A stretch of DNA of 51,754 bases from contig NZ_JABFHF010000036.1 in the NCBI RefSeq assembly GCF_015476655.1, positions 1 through 51,754 on the forward strand. Reading direction: 5' to 3'. The stretch is from Aquiflexum lacus. Lineage in GTDB: Bacteria; Bacteroidota; Bacteroidia; Cytophagales; Cyclobacteriaceae. The translations under genes were made by a program, and so were the position numbers. The notes under the pieces are model-generated. The model had not been told where the DNA came from. It saw only the letters and a list, made by a program, of their open reading frames with translations, and did no database searches. Shown here piece after piece: positions 7,971-16,438 of the stretch; the stretch's first letter is position 1, and the number at the start of each line of letters is the position of its first letter.

Positions 7971-8474
7971 TCAACCATAAACCAATAAACCTGTGATCTC
8001 GGTAGGTTCTTCTTCCAGTACCTTGACATCTACATTTCTTTTTACTTTTTCGTAGGTCTTCTGCACCAAAAAATCCAGGTATTCCAGGTCGATGTCCCTT
8101 CCGATCAAAATCAGTTTGACCGTCCCGGAATCTATTCCTTGGGCATAATCACCGATGATATAAGCTTTCTGTACATTCCCCAAGCGCCTTACCACCTGTT
8201 CCAAAAGCTGATCCAAACCCAAAAATTTCGAAACCATATTTTTGATCTCCGTAAAAAACGGATGCTGATGGTTGGCCCTGTACATGATGGTTTTACCCTC
8301 ATTGCCTGCAGTCAATAGCCCTGCATCCGTCAATCTGTTCAACTCCACCCTCACTGCGTTGGTAGATTCGTCAAACTCTTTCGCCAAAGCACGCAGGTAT
8401 GCTGCGTTGTCGTATGAAAAGAATTTCAACAACAACTTAATACGCGTTTTGGATGTAACCAGTGATTCTAGCAA
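7971..8474 (-). CDS. Winged-helix regulator with nucleotidyltransferase-like domain
   Basis: The first 75 residues form an ArsR/MarR-like winged helix (TSKTRIKLLLKFF, then YLRALAKEFDESTNAVRVEL as helix-turn-helix, and LLTAGNEGKTIMYRAN as wing). The second half, IIGDYAQGIDSGTVKLILIG, resembles the strand-turn-helix of the nucleotidyltransferase fold (GSxAxGxxxxSDIDL) but the catalytic aspartates are replaced, so it is probably a binding or inactive domain. Proteins of this exact build are common in Bacteroidota, often near polysaccharide biosynthesis genes, and are annotated as transcriptional regulators. Here the neighbours are the two membrane or acyltransferase genes downstream on the same strand, which could be its targets. 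Confidence 0.8.
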   Translation of the reverse strand: MLESLVTSKTRIKLLLKFFSYDNAAYLRALAKEFDESTNAVRVELNRLTDAGLLTAGNEGKTIMYRANHQHPFFTEIKNMVSKFLGLDQLLEQVVRRLGNVQKAYIIGDYAQGIDSGTVKLILIGRDIDLEYLDFLVQKTYEKVKRNVDVKVLEEEPTEITGLLVYG

Positions 8475-8865
8475 AGTCTATTGGTCTTTTTGTTGTGAAT
8501 AAAATCTACAATCTACCCTCCTTCCCACTCCGAGTAAAAAAATTACTCATCAATAACAAAATTACTCGGTGAACATCCTTATCCAAATATTTTGAACTGA
8601 ATTTTAAATCGCCAAATGGACTTACAAACAAGATGTTTTTCAATCCGTTCGGATCAGAAAAAGAAAATTGAAAGACAAACAATTAAAAGTGGATTTTAAA
8701 TCAGAAGTCCTATTTAATTTAAATTCTCACTTGGCATGAAAAAAACATTTTTATTTATTGTGATTTTGAATTAGTTTTCAAAAAAATGCAATTTTCAAAA
8801 CTGTTGGAACATTCCCATGTTCTACATTTTGACATTTAAGATTCCTCAAGTACTCCTCGATCAGC
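8475..8865. other. Divergent intergenic region with a palindrome
   Basis: No gene seen in these 391 bases. Two short TTACTC/GAGTAA palindromic motifs are near 8530-8570. Close to the protease gene, GAACAT-tccc-ATGTTC (8807-8822) is a perfect 6-bp inverted repeat with TACATTTTG just after it (8823-8831), a near match to a Bacteroidota -7 element. This could be an operator overlapping the protease promoter. Confidence 0.35.
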
Positions 8866-11800
8866 ATGCATCCTCTACAATCTTTATCACTAAAATCCTC
8901 CTTAATTACTGCTTCTCTTGTGTTTTTTACACTAGGAAACAGTTTCGCCCAGGCTTTTTTTGGACAACTATACCAAACAGAACATGTGCATGACGAAAGT
9001 TGTGGCACCTATCATTTTGAGAAAATCCTGGAAGAAAAATACGGTATCATCAATACGCCTGAATCATTTGAACCTTGGATGAAGGAAAAGATTGCTGAGG
9101 GTAAAAGAAATCAAGCTATTCAGAGAAAGCAGGAAAACCCAAGAGTAATTCCTGTGGTCGTTCATGTCATCCATAATGGTACCCCCATCGGGACCGGCGC
9201 CAATATTCCTTTGGAGCAGATAGAGTCCCAAATTCGCGTGTTGAACGAGGACTTCAGGAGATTAAATCCTGACGCATCCAATACCCCTGCTGAATTCCTT
9301 CCCGTCGCAGCAGATGCACAAATAGAATTTGTATTGGCTAGACAGGACCCAAGAGGAAGACCTACTGATGGCGTGGTCAGGGTTCAGGGGCCAAGGAATA
9401 GCTACAATGTTGAACAAGCAAGCCTTATTTGGCAAACTTCCTTATGGCCGGCAGAAGAATATTTGAATATATGGGTGATGACATTTACTTCCGCCGGACT
9501 GCGGGGATTTTCAAGATTGCCCTTTTCAAATCTACCGGGTTCACCCACTCAGGTTCTGCCTGAGGGTTTCAATGGAGTATGGATGAATTATCCTTGGTTT
9601 GGTGGAGGCGGAAATGCAGACCCAGAATCAAACGGAAGGACCTTGACACATGAGATTGGTCATTTTCTTGGCTTGCACCACACTTGGGGACCGGGAAATA
9701 ATGACATTTCAGGTTGTGATATCGATGATTTTGTGGAAGATACCCCTGCTCAATTTGAAGCAAATAACTTTGTTTGCAGATTTGTAGATCCAAAATTTTC
9801 ATGCGGCAGCAAGGATATGAGTGAGAATTTTATGGATTATACCAGCAACGATTGTTATAATTTATTTACCTTAGGTCAGGTAGAACGGTTCGATGTGGTA
9901 TTGGCAGAAAGTCCGTTTAGAGCAAGTTTGGTCAATAGCCGTGGAACCATTGCCCCTGCGAGATTTGAAAATGATTTGGCCATTGAACGGTTGATTGAAC
10001 CTTCGGACTTATTCTGTAATTTGGAATTTAACCCAAAAGTTGAAGTCCTGAATTTCGGTACCAACAGGGTCAGCTCGGCCCGTCTATCTATCAGCAATAA
10101 TGGAAATATCCTTCAGACCAAGGACTTTGAAATGGATTTGGGAGAATTGGAAGAAGAAATACTGGAATTTGATCCCATCACCCTACCCGCGACCGGAAAT
10201 AATATTGAGATCAATATCATTTTGGTCAACAGTGTGGCCGATGCAAATCCATTAAACAATACAAGAACATCCTCCCCTGCTTTACAACCTGAAATTTCAA
10301 TTCCATATGCGCTTAATTTGGATGACATTGGCATCAATTGGCTCATTCAAAATCCTGATGATTCACTGACTTGGGAAAAGACTGAATTGACCTTGGACGG
10401 GCAAACCTCAAGGGCCTTGGTGGTGAAGAATTTCAATTATGAAGATATTGGACAAAGGGATTTCTTGATTTCGCCTAGGATAGACCTGACCAATAGTACC
10501 AATGCACAACTGACTTTCATGATGGCCCATGCCGCGAGGTCCGATGATGACTCGTCTGACTTTCTGATCGTGGCCGTATCTACGGATTGTGGAAATAATT
10601 TTGAAATCATCAATGCCAATTATGCCAAAGATTGGCGGTTTTTGAGTACTTCGGAACTGATTTCAAGTGAATTTATCCCAACCAGCCAAAACCAATTTAG
10701 AAGAGAAATACTCGATTTGAGCGCTTATGCCGGGCTTTCTGATGTCAGGGTGGCCATTATCAACCAAAATGACAATGGCAACAACATCTACATCAAAGAT
10801 TTGGAAATATTGGACCAACAACAATACCGCTACGATGTTACAATCAATGAACTGACTTTACCGTTTCCGATCAGTTCTATTGCCACGACCGAAGAATCGA
10901 TTAACATTACCAATACAGGAAACTTACCTTTAAGTAATTTGGTCCTGAGAAGACAGACCAACAACGGCGCTGCCCAATTATATGTGTTTTCAGGAGATAT
11001 CCAAGTAGGCCAATCCGTAGACCTTGTACTCCCCAAATCAACGGGTGAAGGTCCCAACATCCTTAATTTTACAGCTTTATTTCCAAATTGGGATCAAAAT
11101 GAACCTGAACAGCCAAGACAGATAGTTCGGCATATCATCCATGACCAGGACAGGATTCAATCCCCTTGGCGGGAAAGTTTCATCAATAGGTCACAGGTAG
11201 GACCATGGATTAGCCTCAATCCGCAAAGAAATGCACCGGCGTTTACCCTGACTTCAAATCAATCAGGCACATTGGGGGACAATGTCCTAGTTCTTCAAAA
11301 TACCCTTCCAAACAATTCTTATTGGTTTGGTACTCCGCTTTTGGATCTTTCAAGGAGTTCTCAGGCAAGTATTCTTTTTGACATGGCAGCAGGTCAGATA
11401 AGTCCCAATACAGTCTTAAGAATCCTCGGAAGCCAGGACGCAGGCAACACCTATACTGAAATTTGGAGAAAAACAGGTTCCGAAATCTCCACAGTAACAG
11501 GACCTACTGTCAATCCAAACAATCCCAGCGAGTTTAGAAGAGAATTTGTTGATTTGTCCCAATTTACGGGAAAAGGAGAGTTAAATGGCAGGATGTCCAT
11601 TGTCATCGAAAACGGAGAAGAATCCAATAGCCCGATATATTTTGACAACTTTGAGTTTTTCCTCAGGGCTGACCCTCAACCGGTAAGACCTGAAGTTGGA
11701 AATGCCGTACTCTTCCCAAATCCTGCCAGGGACCTGTTCAATATTTCGTTCAACCTCAGAAGTTTTGAAAATGTCAACATTCAGATCATCAGTAGCAATG

Positions 11801-11943
11801 GAACGATGGTCCACAATGTCGACTATCCCAATACCCTGAACCAAACCTATACCTTCAGTTCGAAGAACTTTTCCAAAGGTCTATTCATCATCAAAATCAA
11901 CAGCAGAAATATCGCAGAAACCAAAAAGCTCTTTATACATTAA
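8866..11943 (+). CDS. Secreted M43 (pappalysin-type) metalloprotease with T9SS sorting domain
   Basis: A 1025-residue exported protease. A Sec signal peptide ends near Ala28 (NSFA/Q). The catalytic zinc motif HEIGHFLGLHH is at 262-272, and the Met-turn methionine is Met323 in ENFMDYTSNDC, as in the M43 (pappalysin-1/cytophagalysin) metzincin family. After it come a CARDB-like stretch and two jelly-roll 'choice-of-anchor J' regions (about 485-620 and 765-920) with the paired pattern ending in FLISPRIDL and YWFGTPLLDL. The last 75 residues (VLFPNPARDLFNIS ... KGLFIIKIN ... KKLFIH) are a type A type IX secretion C-terminal domain, so the protein should cross the outer membrane and be surface-attached or released. 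It probably degrades extracellular protein. A single-gene unit. Confidence 0.93.
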   Translation: MHPLQSLSLKSSLITASLVFFTLGNSFAQAFFGQLYQTEHVHDESCGTYHFEKILEEKYGIINTPESFEPWMKEKIAEGKRNQAIQRKQENPRVIPVVVHVIHNGTPIGTGANIPLEQIESQIRVLNEDFRRLNPDASNTPAEFLPVAADAQIEFVLARQDPRGRPTDGVVRVQGPRNSYNVEQASLIWQTSLWPAEEYLNIWVMTFTSAGLRGFSRLPFSNLPGSPTQVLPEGFNGVWMNYPWFGGGGNADPESNGRTLTHEIGHFLGLHHTWGPGNNDISGCDIDDFVEDTPAQFEANNFVCRFVDPKFSCGSKDMSENFMDYTSNDCYNLFTLGQVERFDVVLAESPFRASLVNSRGTIAPARFENDLAIERLIEPSDLFCNLEFNPKVEVLNFGTNRVSSARLSISNNGNILQTKDFEMDLGELEEEILEFDPITLPATGNNIEINIILVNSVADANPLNNTRTSSPALQPEISIPYALNLDDIGINWLIQNPDDSLTWEKTELTLDGQTSRALVVKNFNYEDIGQRDFLISPRIDLTNSTNAQLTFMMAHAARSDDDSSDFLIVAVSTDCGNNFEIINANYAKDWRFLSTSELISSEFIPTSQNQFRREILDLSAYAGLSDVRVAIINQNDNGNNIYIKDLEILDQQQYRYDVTINELTLPFPISSIATTEESINITNTGNLPLSNLVLRRQTNNGAAQLYVFSGDIQVGQSVDLVLPKSTGEGPNILNFTALFPNWDQNEPEQPRQIVRHIIHDQDRIQSPWRESFINRSQVGPWISLNPQRNAPAFTLTSNQSGTLGDNVLVLQNTLPNNSYWFGTPLLDLSRSSQASILFDMAAGQISPNTVLRILGSQDAGNTYTEIWRKTGSEISTVTGPTVNPNNPSEFRREFVDLSQFTGKGELNGRMSIVIENGEESNSPIYFDNFEFFLRADPQPVRPEVGNAVLFPNPARDLFNISFNLRSFENVNIQIISSNGTMVHNVDYPNTLNQTYTFSSKNFSKGLFIIKINSRNIAETKKLFIH

Positions 11944-11954
11944 AAAGAAAATCT

Positions 11955-11978
11955 TCCGATCCCACAATCGGGATTGGA
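11955..11978 (+). terminator. Possible terminator hairpin
   Basis: Nine-pair stem TCCGATCCC/GGGATTGGA (one G-U) with a six-base loop, 12 bases after the protease stop codon. It lacks a T tract, so its role as a terminator is uncertain. Confidence 0.35.
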
Positions 11979-12037
11979 TTTAAAGACTTGGATTTCTATC
12001 TTGTAAGGCGTGAGAAAACGCTAACCCTTACAGATCC

Positions 12038-13504
12038 ATGAAAAAACCCAAGAACATTGCTCAAGGTAATTCCCGTCGGGAGTTTATCAAAAACGCAGCC
12101 ATTGCCTCGTCCATTTTTATCGTTCCTAGACATGTGCTCGGGGGCGTTGGTTTTACCGCCCCCTCCGACCAATTGAACCTCGCAGCCATAGGTGCAGGAG
12201 GAAAAGGTTCAAGCGACATCATGAATGCTTCCGTCAACGGCCGTGAAAGGGTCATTGCACTTTGTGATGTGGATTTTTCAGGTTCAGCAAAAAGATCTGT
12301 GGAGAATTTTCCCAAAGCCAAATTATATGCAGATTACCGGGAAATGCTGGATAAAGAAAAAGATATTGATGCCGTGACCATTTCCACACCTGACCATGTC
12401 CATGGTCCTGCTGCCGCCATGGCCATGCAAAAGGGCATACATGTCTATGTTCAGAAACCCATGACCCATAACATTCAGGAAGCTAGAATGCTGACCGAAA
12501 TGGCAAGGAAACAAAAAGTTGTCACCCAAATGGGCAATCAGGGCGGTTCCAATGAATATTTAAACTTGGTCCAAAAATGGGTGGATTCAGGTAAGTTGGG
12601 CAAAATATCCAAGGTACAGGTCTGGACCAACCGTCCTGTTTGGCCCCAAGGATTTGCTTTTCCTCAACCCGAACCCAGTAAGAAACCCGATGACCTGCAT
12701 TGGGACCTTTGGTTAGGCCCGGCTCCGGAAATTCCTTTTACCCCGAATTTACACCCATTCAATTGGAGAGGTTGGTGGGATTATGGTACAGGCGCCCTTG
12801 GAGATGTTGGCTGCCATTTGATTGACATTCCTTTCAGGACATTGGGATTGCACTATCCAAAAAGTGCCGAATGTAGCGTAGGAACAGTATTCTCCCGTAT
12901 GTGGACCCCTGATTATAATCCTGAAGGTTGTCCTGCATCATCTTTCATCACCCTTCACTTTGCAGCAACGGATAAAAGCCAATCTCCCATAGAAATGACA
13001 TGGAGTGATGGAGGTATCAGACCTTCCCACCCTGATATCATTCCCGCAGATCATGATATAGGCGGAAAAGGCAGTGCCAATGGCGTACTCATTATGGGAG
13101 AAAAAGGAATTATCTCAACCAACATCAATGACAGTTCCCCGCTGATGCCAAAACTCTATCTTAATGATGGAACAACAGAATTTGGCCCTGAAACGGAGGA
13201 GAACATTGAACCTGAATATGGACACCAAAGAAAATGGGTGGATGCCTGTAAGGCCGGCTTTGGCAGTGCTGAACACAAAGGCTTGACTTCTTCTTTCGAT
13301 TATGCTGGTCCCATGACAGAAACAGTGTTGATGGGAAACCTGGCGATTCGAAGCTACATGCTCAGAAGAGAAAACAGCAAAGGTCAAATGGAGTTTTACG
13401 GTCGGAAAAAATTGCTTTGGGATGGGGACAACATGTTGATCACCAATTTGGAGGAAGCAAATCAGTTTGTGGGAAGAGAACATAGAAAAGGTTTTGAGAT
13501 GTAG
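12038..13504 (+). CDS. Tat-exported Gfo/Idh/MocA family oxidoreductase
   Basis: A 488-residue protein with an N-terminal twin-arginine signal (S-R-R-E-F-I-K, residues 12-18, then a hydrophobic stretch), followed by the NAD(P)-binding Rossmann motif AAIGAGGKGSSD (G52, G54, G57), the TPDHVH segment (117-122) and the QKP variant of the E/T-K-P motif (139-141) whose lysine is catalytic in the family. The C-terminal half carries the usual WDYGTGALGDVGCHLID motif with the conserved DxxxH arrangement. Tat export implies folding with bound cofactor before transport. Exported members are frequent in Bacteroidota and Planctomycetes and are thought to act on sugars or glycan-derived substrates; the substrate is not readable here. 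It has its own leader of 94 bases after the protease gene. Confidence 0.9.
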   Translation: MKKPKNIAQGNSRREFIKNAAIASSIFIVPRHVLGGVGFTAPSDQLNLAAIGAGGKGSSDIMNASVNGRERVIALCDVDFSGSAKRSVENFPKAKLYADYREMLDKEKDIDAVTISTPDHVHGPAAAMAMQKGIHVYVQKPMTHNIQEARMLTEMARKQKVVTQMGNQGGSNEYLNLVQKWVDSGKLGKISKVQVWTNRPVWPQGFAFPQPEPSKKPDDLHWDLWLGPAPEIPFTPNLHPFNWRGWWDYGTGALGDVGCHLIDIPFRTLGLHYPKSAECSVGTVFSRMWTPDYNPEGCPASSFITLHFAATDKSQSPIEMTWSDGGIRPSHPDIIPADHDIGGKGSANGVLIMGEKGIISTNINDSSPLMPKLYLNDGTTEFGPETEENIEPEYGHQRKWVDACKAGFGSAEHKGLTSSFDYAGPMTETVLMGNLAIRSYMLRRENSKGQMEFYGRKKLLWDGDNMLITNLEEANQFVGREHRKGFEM

Positions 13505-13740
13505 GGTTGGATGACCGATGACCGATGACCGATGTTGAGGAAAGAAGTTGGAAGACGGGAGAAGAGTGAATACGCCTGCCTGCCGGAAGTCAGGGATGAG
13601 GGTGTCATGTCTCCCTGCGCCGTCATTCTGAACGAGCTATGAAAAATTCTTAAATTGAAAACAAACCATTCAGCGAAGTGAAGAATCTCCAATGATCAAT
13701 TTAAATCAGAACTTGACACTTCATTCATAAAACAAAACCC
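13505..13740. repeat. Intergenic repeat filler
   Basis: Direct repeats of GACCGATGACCGATG (about 13511-13533), an imperfect palindrome around CGCCTGCCTGCCGG (13572), and the sequence GTCATTCTGAACGA (about 13622) followed by CAGCGAAGTGAAGAATCTCC, a dispersed element commonly seen between Bacteroidota genes. No gene. Confidence 0.55.
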
Positions 13741-14691
13741 TTGCACCAACCCACACCCAAATCTATCTGGATAGGCCGAAGCTCCGAAGATCTTCAATAT
13801 TGGCATCAGGCAGTTCGATGCCTGGAGGAATTAAAATTGCCAATAGAATCCAAGGGGAGAAAGGTCGCGATGCTTGGTTATGCCGGAGATGAGGGTGTTT
13901 CCAGAAATCAAGGAAGACGAGGCGCTGCAAACGGTCCAATTGCCATTCGGAAAATGATGGCTCCTATGGCCTTTCACCTCCCCAATGAACCCCAAATTTT
14001 TGATCTGGGTGATATTGTCACTTTGGATAATAATATGGAGGAAAGCCATGACCTCATCACCGAAACGGTTTCAGAACTTTTGGCCGATAAGGTTTTTCCG
14101 GTTTTGCTGGGCGGTGGACATGACCTGGCATTTGCCCATGGGCGTGGAATATTAAATCATGTGAAAACCAAAGGTGAGAAACTCGGAATCATCAATTTGG
14201 ATGCCCATTTTGACCTGAGGGCTTTGGTAAATGGCCAAGGACATTCAGGTTCTCCCTTCTTTCAATTGGCCAAAGCCTACCCATCTGATTTTCATTACCT
14301 CTGCCTTGGAGTTCAAAGTGCTGCAAACCCCTCCTCCCTGTTCAATACCGCCAAACAATTAAAGGTGAATTGGATGGAGATGGAAGATTTCACGCTTTCC
14401 AACTGGGAAAATATCGTGCTGGTTTTAAATGATTTTTGCAATAGCGTCAATAAAATTTACCTGAGCATTGACTTGGATGGGTTTTCATCAGCCTATGCAC
14501 CCGGGGTCAGTGCACCTTCCCCGATGGGTTTTTCTCCTGAACTTGCCTTTAAAGTTTTCGAATGGATCGCAGGCTCCGGCAAATTGATCAGCGTGGATGT
14601 GGTAGAACTGAATCCTGAATATGACCAAGACAATACCACTGCCAGACTAGCAGCAAGGTGTGTGGAGTTTGTGTTGAGAAAGCTTTTGTAA
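13741..14691 (+). CDS. hutG: Formimidoylglutamase-like ureohydrolase
   Basis: A 316-residue arginase-superfamily enzyme. The manganese-site motifs are complete: GGGHD (124-128), DAHFDLR (D154, H156, D158) and SIDLDGF (D244, D246). The segment SIDLDGFSSAYAPGVSAPSP is typical of formimidoylglutamase, which cleaves N-formimidoyl-L-glutamate to glutamate and formamide in histidine degradation. The start is a TTG at 13741; the next ATG in frame would remove conserved sequence of the N-terminal region. No hutH, hutU or hutI lies nearby, so the pathway must be encoded elsewhere, or the enzyme acts on another guanidino or formimino substrate such as agmatine or arginine. The family is certain, the exact substrate less so. 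Confidence 0.82.
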   Translation: MHQPTPKSIWIGRSSEDLQYWHQAVRCLEELKLPIESKGRKVAMLGYAGDEGVSRNQGRRGAANGPIAIRKMMAPMAFHLPNEPQIFDLGDIVTLDNNMEESHDLITETVSELLADKVFPVLLGGGHDLAFAHGRGILNHVKTKGEKLGIINLDAHFDLRALVNGQGHSGSPFFQLAKAYPSDFHYLCLGVQSAANPSSLFNTAKQLKVNWMEMEDFTLSNWENIVLVLNDFCNSVNKIYLSIDLDGFSSAYAPGVSAPSPMGFSPELAFKVFEWIAGSGKLISVDVVELNPEYDQDNTTARLAARCVEFVLRKLL

Positions 14692-14724
14692 TTCTTGATA
14701 TCAATCAATTGTTTATTGAACACA

Positions 14725-14793
14725 GATGACGCTGATTTTGCAGATTTACGCAGATAAAAAAAATCAGTGAAAATCAGTCAAATCAGCGTCATC
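14725..14793. repeat. Inverted repeat with 14-bp arms
   Basis: GATGACGCTGATTT (14725-14738) and AAATCAGCGTCATC (14780-14793) are perfect inverted repeats separated by 41 bases that contain further GCAGATTTACGCAGAT and AAATCAGT repeats. It lies between convergent genes and could form a large cruciform or RNA hairpin and act as a terminator for the ureohydrolase gene. Confidence 0.7.
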
Positions 14794-14853
14794 AGCGTTC
14801 CAACACACACCTACTTCAATCTCAGAATCTGTATTATAAGCCTACACCTTTTT

Positions 14854-15603
14854 TTAAAGCAGCGCTATCGGAAACTCTCTAAAAGGATCCAAAAATGCAT
14901 CAATGGGACTCAATTCTGTGATGAGAATATCAATGGCATTCAAATCGCATGTCTGATATCTTTGGACAGAATGCAACTTATCAGAAACAGAAAGTATGAC
15001 CGTTTTTTTGGCAGATTCAATCATCGCTTTTTTTACCTGTACTACCTCCCAATCAAACTCCGTCAATCCATGTTTGGGATCAAGATAACCTGTTCCCAAA
15101 AACAACATATCAACCCGGATCTGGGAAAGTGAATTGACCACCGTACCCCCGATGGCGAACTTGGCTTCATGAAGTAGTTTTCCACCCAGGAAAATCACCT
15201 CTACATTTGGAAACTCCATCAACTCCAACGCAATATGAAGACTGGGCGTAAACACCGTCAGTTCAATCTTTCTTGGAAAAACTTTGACCAATTCAAGGTT
15301 TGTGGTCCCCCCGCTCATCAAAATAATCTGGCCTGACTTCAAAAGTGAAGCTGCTTTTTCAGCTATAATGATTTTTTTCGATTGCAAATAAACATTTCCG
15401 TCATTTTTGGAGAAAGTCATAAAACCAAAGGATGTCGCTCCCCCATGTACTTTCTTGAGCTTCTTTTCCTTATGCAGTTCTTTCACATCCCTTCTGACAG
15501 TATCAATGGAAACGTTCAATGCTTCTGATAAGTCATTGAGTAAGACCCGATGGTGAAGATGCACCTGATCCAGGATATATTTTTGACGTTCTTCTTTGAG
15601 CAT
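14854..15603 (-). CDS. DeoR/GlpR-family transcriptional regulator
   Basis: A 249-residue repressor. The N-terminal HTH (MLKEERQKYILDQV ... LLNDLSEALNVSIDTVRRDVKEL) is the classic DeoR signature, with VSIDTVRRD as the recognition helix. The C-terminal domain (LLKSGQIILMSGGTTNLELVK, then VFLGGKL and LFLGTGYLDPKHGLT) is the sugar-phosphate sensor of the family, in the ISOCOT fold. It is divergent from the peptidoglycan-turnover operon that starts at 15771, with about 170 bases between the starts, so the operon is a natural target and an amino-sugar phosphate a plausible effector; this is inference. No candidate operator stands out by eye. Confidence 0.9.
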   Translation of the reverse strand: MLKEERQKYILDQVHLHHRVLLNDLSEALNVSIDTVRRDVKELHKEKKLKKVHGGATSFGFMTFSKNDGNVYLQSKKIIIAEKAASLLKSGQIILMSGGTTNLELVKVFPRKIELTVFTPSLHIALELMEFPNVEVIFLGGKLLHEAKFAIGGTVVNSLSQIRVDMLFLGTGYLDPKHGLTEFDWEVVQVKKAMIESAKKTVILSVSDKLHSVQRYQTCDLNAIDILITELSPIDAFLDPFREFPIALL

Positions 15604-15770
15604 ATTGGTATTGGGCTTCTGTTTTTTGCAAGGATTAAATCATTAATAAGAAGAAAAAAAACTAAAACAGCAAATAATTGCAATTCGAAATTGAAGGTTG
15701 CTCTGATAAATTCATGTATTTTAGCGATATATTCAGAATTGATTGCCAAACCTCCCAAATACCCTCACGA

Positions 15771-16430
15771 ATGAGAACATTAAGAAATCTCTATTTGCTC
15801 TTTGCTTTTGTTTCTTTGATCTTTTCATGCAATGCCCCAACTTTTAGAATCTTCGAAAAACCCATAGTTTTCGATGAAGAAAGAGAAAAACTTTCCCTGG
15901 AATACCTCAAAGTCAGGCATGGGCTAGACAAGGAAACGGCGACGATCGAACCGACCATGGTGGTGGTTCATTGGACAGCTGTACCTACTTTGGAGGCCAC
16001 GTTCAATGTTTTCAATCCTGTTCAATTGGGTGGAAGGCCTGAATTGACCACTGCCAGTAACTTAAATGTTTCCGCCCATTTTCTTGTGGATAGAGATGGG
16101 ACGATTTTCAGGCTTTTGCCGGACACCACTTTTGGAAGGCATACCATTGGATTAAACTATACGGCTATTGGTATTGAAAATATCGGAGGACCCGAGGATC
16201 CACTGACAAAAGCTCAATTGAAGGCAAATGCAGACCTCATCAGATACCTACATAAAAAGCATAAACTGACCTATATGATCGGACATCATGAATACTATGA
16301 TTTTCAGGGCACTGAAATCTGGAAAGAAACAGACCCCAATTACCTGACCCAAAAACAGGACCCCGGACCAAAATTCATGAAACAGCTGAGAAAAAAACTC
16401 AGTGACCTGAACTTAAAAAGCAAACCCTAA
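15771..16430 (+). CDS. N-acetylmuramoyl-L-alanine amidase lipoprotein (Amidase_2)
   Basis: The frame is open from 15678, but the ATG at 15771 gives a proper lipoprotein signal (lipobox LIFSC, Cys20) and a 219-residue product. The Amidase_2 domain has the expected zinc ligands: His67 in VVVHWTA, His172 or His173 in IGHHEYY and Asp198 in DPGP; Glu136 in GIENIGG matches the catalytic glutamate of AmpD/AmiD. It should remove peptides from (anhydro)muramic acid in the periplasm while tethered to a membrane, like AmiD of enterobacteria. It is the first gene of a four-gene operon: the glycosidase gene begins 8 bases after its stop codon. Confidence 0.88.
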   Translation: MRTLRNLYLLFAFVSLIFSCNAPTFRIFEKPIVFDEEREKLSLEYLKVRHGLDKETATIEPTMVVVHWTAVPTLEATFNVFNPVQLGGRPELTTASNLNVSAHFLVDRDGTIFRLLPDTTFGRHTIGLNYTAIGIENIGGPEDPLTKAQLKANADLIRYLHKKHKLTYMIGHHEYYDFQGTEIWKETDPNYLTQKQDPGPKFMKQLRKKLSDLNLKSKP

Positions 16431-16438
16431 GCCAAAAA

